From Chloroflexota bacterium (lineage in GTDB: Bacteria; Chloroflexota; Anaerolineae; 4572-78): DNA of 13,948 bases. The stretch is taken from positions 1-13,948 of the forward strand of contig JAJRSQ010000168.1 of the NCBI GenBank assembly GCA_024278725.1. Reading direction: 5' to 3'. The position numbers and the translations under genes were made by a program. Under the pieces are notes generated by a model. The model saw only the letters and a program-made list of their open reading frames with translations, was not told the DNA's origin and searched no databases. This document shows, piece by piece, positions 12,933 to 13,948 of the stretch; within the stretch, counting starts at the first letter, position 1; each line of letters opens with the position of its first letter.

Positions 12933-13016
12933 TTATGAAATGAACGCATGCGCCATCAAACTGAGCAGAAATAATCCTGCTAAAATAATGATCACCACCC
13001 AAAATCCGGTAAACAT
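12933..13016 (-). CDS. 27-residue single-span membrane peptide
   Basis: A short frame reads MFTGFWVVIIILAGLFLLSLM followed by AHAFIS and a stop. Residues 5-21 make one uninterrupted hydrophobic helix, with only a His near the C-terminal end. A strong ribosome site, GGGAGGTGG, lies just before the ATG, and a plausible promoter/operator lies immediately upstream. The stop is 13 nt before the MBL-fold start, whose own ribosome site falls in that gap, so the two are likely co-transcribed and coupled. It is too short for ordinary gene callers. I do not recognise a family. It could anchor or regulate a partner, act as a leader peptide, or be a chance frame, but the ribosome site argues against chance. 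Confidence 0.6.
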   Translation of the reverse strand: MFTGFWVVIIILAGLFLLSLMAHAFIS

Positions 13017-13030
13017 GACGCCACCTCCCG

Positions 13031-13068
13031 TACACTGAATGGGGAATGATTACCCATCAGTGTATCAC
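13031..13068 (-). promoter_or_regulatory. extended -10 promoter overlapped by an operator-like inverted repeat
   Basis: On the minus strand GTGATACACT (13068-13059) is an extended -10 (TG-A-TACACT), predicting a start near 13052 and a 36-nt leader to ATG 13016. No -35 match is seen. The -10 is one arm of an inverted repeat: TACACTGA 13031-13038 against TCAGTGTA 13057-13064, continued inward by ATGGG against CCCAT with one bulge. An arm on the -10 and the other on the early transcribed region is a classic repressor arrangement. Confidence 0.5.
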
Positions 13069-13143
13069 GGAAATTGTGGCGTTTCCTGTCCGCAGGTTGA
13101 CGCCAATCTGCCGGGAATCGGTCAATTTTTTCCGAAATGCCCG

Positions 13144-13758
13144 CTACGGCGGGGGCAGCGGCTCGAAAAGGCGGGGTATCGGCGTGCCCAGCGGCGTCAC
13201 CGAACGCGCCGCCAGGGTGAAAGTTTCGGCGTCCGAACGGATGGTGACCCGCAAAAGACAGCCGCACGTTTCATCCACCCACACCGCCGCCGAGTCGCCC
13301 GCCGCGGTTTGAAATTCGTAGCGCGCCAGCGCCCCGTCCCGCCGAAGGGTCGCCGTCGGGGGCGCGTCCGCCAGCAGACGGTCAACCCGTGCCAGCGCAT
13401 CGGTGACGGGGGAAAAGGGGAGGGCGGCATCGCCGGTGACGGGGGGCACGGCGGCTTCGAGCCGGTTGTAGATGACCGCCGTGGAGCCGTCGTTCACGTA
13501 TGCCAGCCCCACCAGCGACGGCGCGGGCGCTTCCAGAATTTCCAATCGCTGTTGGGTGCGGTTTTCGGTGAGCCACGCTTCAAAGACTATCGGGGCGGCG
13601 AGCGGCGGGCGGCTCCATTGCAGTTCCCAAACGCCGTGCGTGCCGCGCCGCCATGCCATCCCCATTGATTGCCATTCGGCATCAGTGACGGGGGACGATG
13701 CGCCGCACGCGGTCAGCAGGGTTATCATCATAATTAATGAAGAAACGATGGTTTTCAT
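13144..13758 (-). CDS. Predicted lipoprotein of unknown function
   Basis: The 204-residue protein begins with a lipoprotein signal, MKTIVSSLIMMITLLTAC, with lipobox LTAC and Cys 18 as the lipidation site. After cleavage it would be anchored on the outer face of the cytoplasmic membrane. The mature part is Ala/Pro-rich with no recognised domain. Beta-strand-like stretches include WELQWSRPP, LVGLAYVNDGSTAVIYNRLEAAVP and TCGCLLRVTIRSDAETFTLAARSV. The pattern of paired strands with a CGC pair suggests a LolA/LppX-like or DUF-type sandwich, but that is a guess. I start at ATG 13758: it begins the signal peptide, while upstream in-frame starts add non-signal sequence across the promoter. The ribosome site is weak (GGGTGGG). 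It is divergent from rimO. Confidence 0.68.
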   Translation of the reverse strand: MKTIVSSLIMMITLLTACGASSPVTDAEWQSMGMAWRRGTHGVWELQWSRPPLAAPIVFEAWLTENRTQQRLEILEAPAPSLVGLAYVNDGSTAVIYNRLEAAVPPVTGDAALPFSPVTDALARVDRLLADAPPTATLRRDGALARYEFQTAAGDSAAVWVDETCGCLLRVTIRSDAETFTLAARSVTPLGTPIPRLFEPLPPP

Positions 13759-13777
13759 CTGCACAACCCACCCGGAA

Positions 13778-13805
13778 TTGTTGATTCTCATTCTTTTCGT
13801 ACAAT
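13778..13805 (+). promoter_or_regulatory. rimO promoter giving a near-leaderless transcript
   Basis: TTGTTG at 13778-13783, a 16-bp spacer and TACAAT at 13800-13805. The ATG at 13814 is only 8 nt beyond the -10 box and no ribosome site is visible. Confidence 0.5.
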
Positions 13806-13829
13806 AAATCGTTATGAAAAAGAAGTCAA
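13801..13829 (-). promoter_or_regulatory. lipoprotein promoter overlapping the rimO promoter
   Basis: On the minus strand, TTGACT (13829-13824), a 17-bp spacer and TATTGT (13806-13801). Its -10 box occupies the same base pairs as the rimO -10 box, and its -35 lies inside rimO codons 4-6. Confidence 0.45.
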
Positions 13830-13948
13830 ACGCAACCAAACCCAAATTTTATTTATTGACCCTCGGATGCCCGAAAAATACGGTGGATTCGGAGGGGATG
13901 ACCGAGCTGCTGGTGGATGCGCGCTATCAGCCCACGGATGACCCCGCC
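13814..13948 (+). CDS. rimO: Ribosomal protein uS12 methylthiotransferase RimO, N-terminal fragment
   Basis: Forty-five residues are visible before the window ends in frame. After a basic start (MKKKSNATKPK) comes FYLLTLGCPKNTVDSEGMTELL, which matches the UPF0004 N-terminal domain of RimO, including the first Cys of its accessory iron-sulfur cluster and the 'LGCPKN..DSE' motif. MiaB relatives normally read 'GCq.N..Ds', so RimO is the better call. The enzyme methylthiolates an aspartate of ribosomal protein S12 using radical SAM chemistry; the radical SAM CxxxCxxC motif and TRAM domain would be beyond the edge. The truncation is due only to the window boundary. Confidence 0.85.
   Translation, partial: MKKKSNATKPKFYLLTLGCPKNTVDSEGMTELLVDARYQPTDDPA

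Noticed and set aside
13140..13153. Hairpin CCCGC-TACG-GCGGG at the end of the lipoprotein gene as a terminator
   Set aside because: Only a 5-bp stem overlapping the stop codon, with no adjacent U run in the direction of transcription.
1..13948. CRISPR arrays, tRNA or rRNA genes, phage or defence genes
   Set aside because: I found no regularly spaced direct repeats, no tRNA-like cloverleaf or rRNA sequence, and no integrase, nuclease or toxin-antitoxin motifs; all large frames are explained by envelope, transport, ribosome or small regulatory genes.

Overview
The window is a moderately GC-rich bacterial chromosome segment of densely packed, mostly housekeeping and cell-envelope genes. No marker gene here settles taxonomy. 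The mixture suggests a member of the Chloroflexota (an Anaerolineae-like lineage): sigma70-type promoters, a separate CpsD-like protein with two co-polymerase subunits, a long-type RmlA, an Ala/Glu-tailed ribosomal protein L9, a lone SWIM-finger miniprotein, and a 28-bp 'GTAGGGGCACG...' palindrome of a kind I associate with that phylum. This placement is inference.

Layout. 1-240: a 188-bp MITE-like element (14-bp perfect terminal inverted repeats) carrying the palindrome. 274-804: a phosphoribosyltransferase whose promoter fixes its start downstream of the first ATG. 805-1054: promoters, a candidate structured RNA and an intrinsic terminator, followed by an 84-residue SWIM zinc-finger protein (1055-1309). 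1412-5294 (+): a flippase-like membrane protein, a FAD oxidoreductase of the amine-oxidase/UDP-galactopyranose-mutase-like superfamily, and UDP-glucose 6-dehydrogenase. 5295-5674: non-coding, with a strong promoter and a leader that can fold as a three-way junction. 5675-7849 (+): a two-gene operon of a PII-like/CBS fusion protein and an ArsB/NhaD-type permease, ending at a bidirectional terminator. 11179-7908 (-): an operon of two Wzz-type polysaccharide co-polymerases, a CpsD-like protein whose ATP site is degenerate, and a glucose-1-phosphate thymidylyltransferase. 11425-12012 (+): rplI, read divergently from that operon. 13016-12062 (-): a 27-residue single-span membrane peptide and an MBL-fold hydrolase, behind an operator-like inverted repeat. 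13758-13144 (-): a lipoprotein. 13814 to the edge (+): the start of rimO, divergent from the lipoprotein gene with overlapping promoters.

How it fits together. Ugd, RmlA, the two co-polymerases, the CpsD-like protein and probably the flippase-like and FAD proteins point to synthesis of a surface polysaccharide (nucleotide-sugar supply, chain-length control, membrane steps). No glycosyltransferase or polymerase lies in the window. The best candidates for undescribed biology are the PII-CBS/permease pair with its structured leader, the CpsD-like protein that has lost Walker residues inside an otherwise standard operon, the promoter-to-terminator RNA ahead of the SWIM gene, and the short membrane peptide encoded just before the MBL hydrolase.
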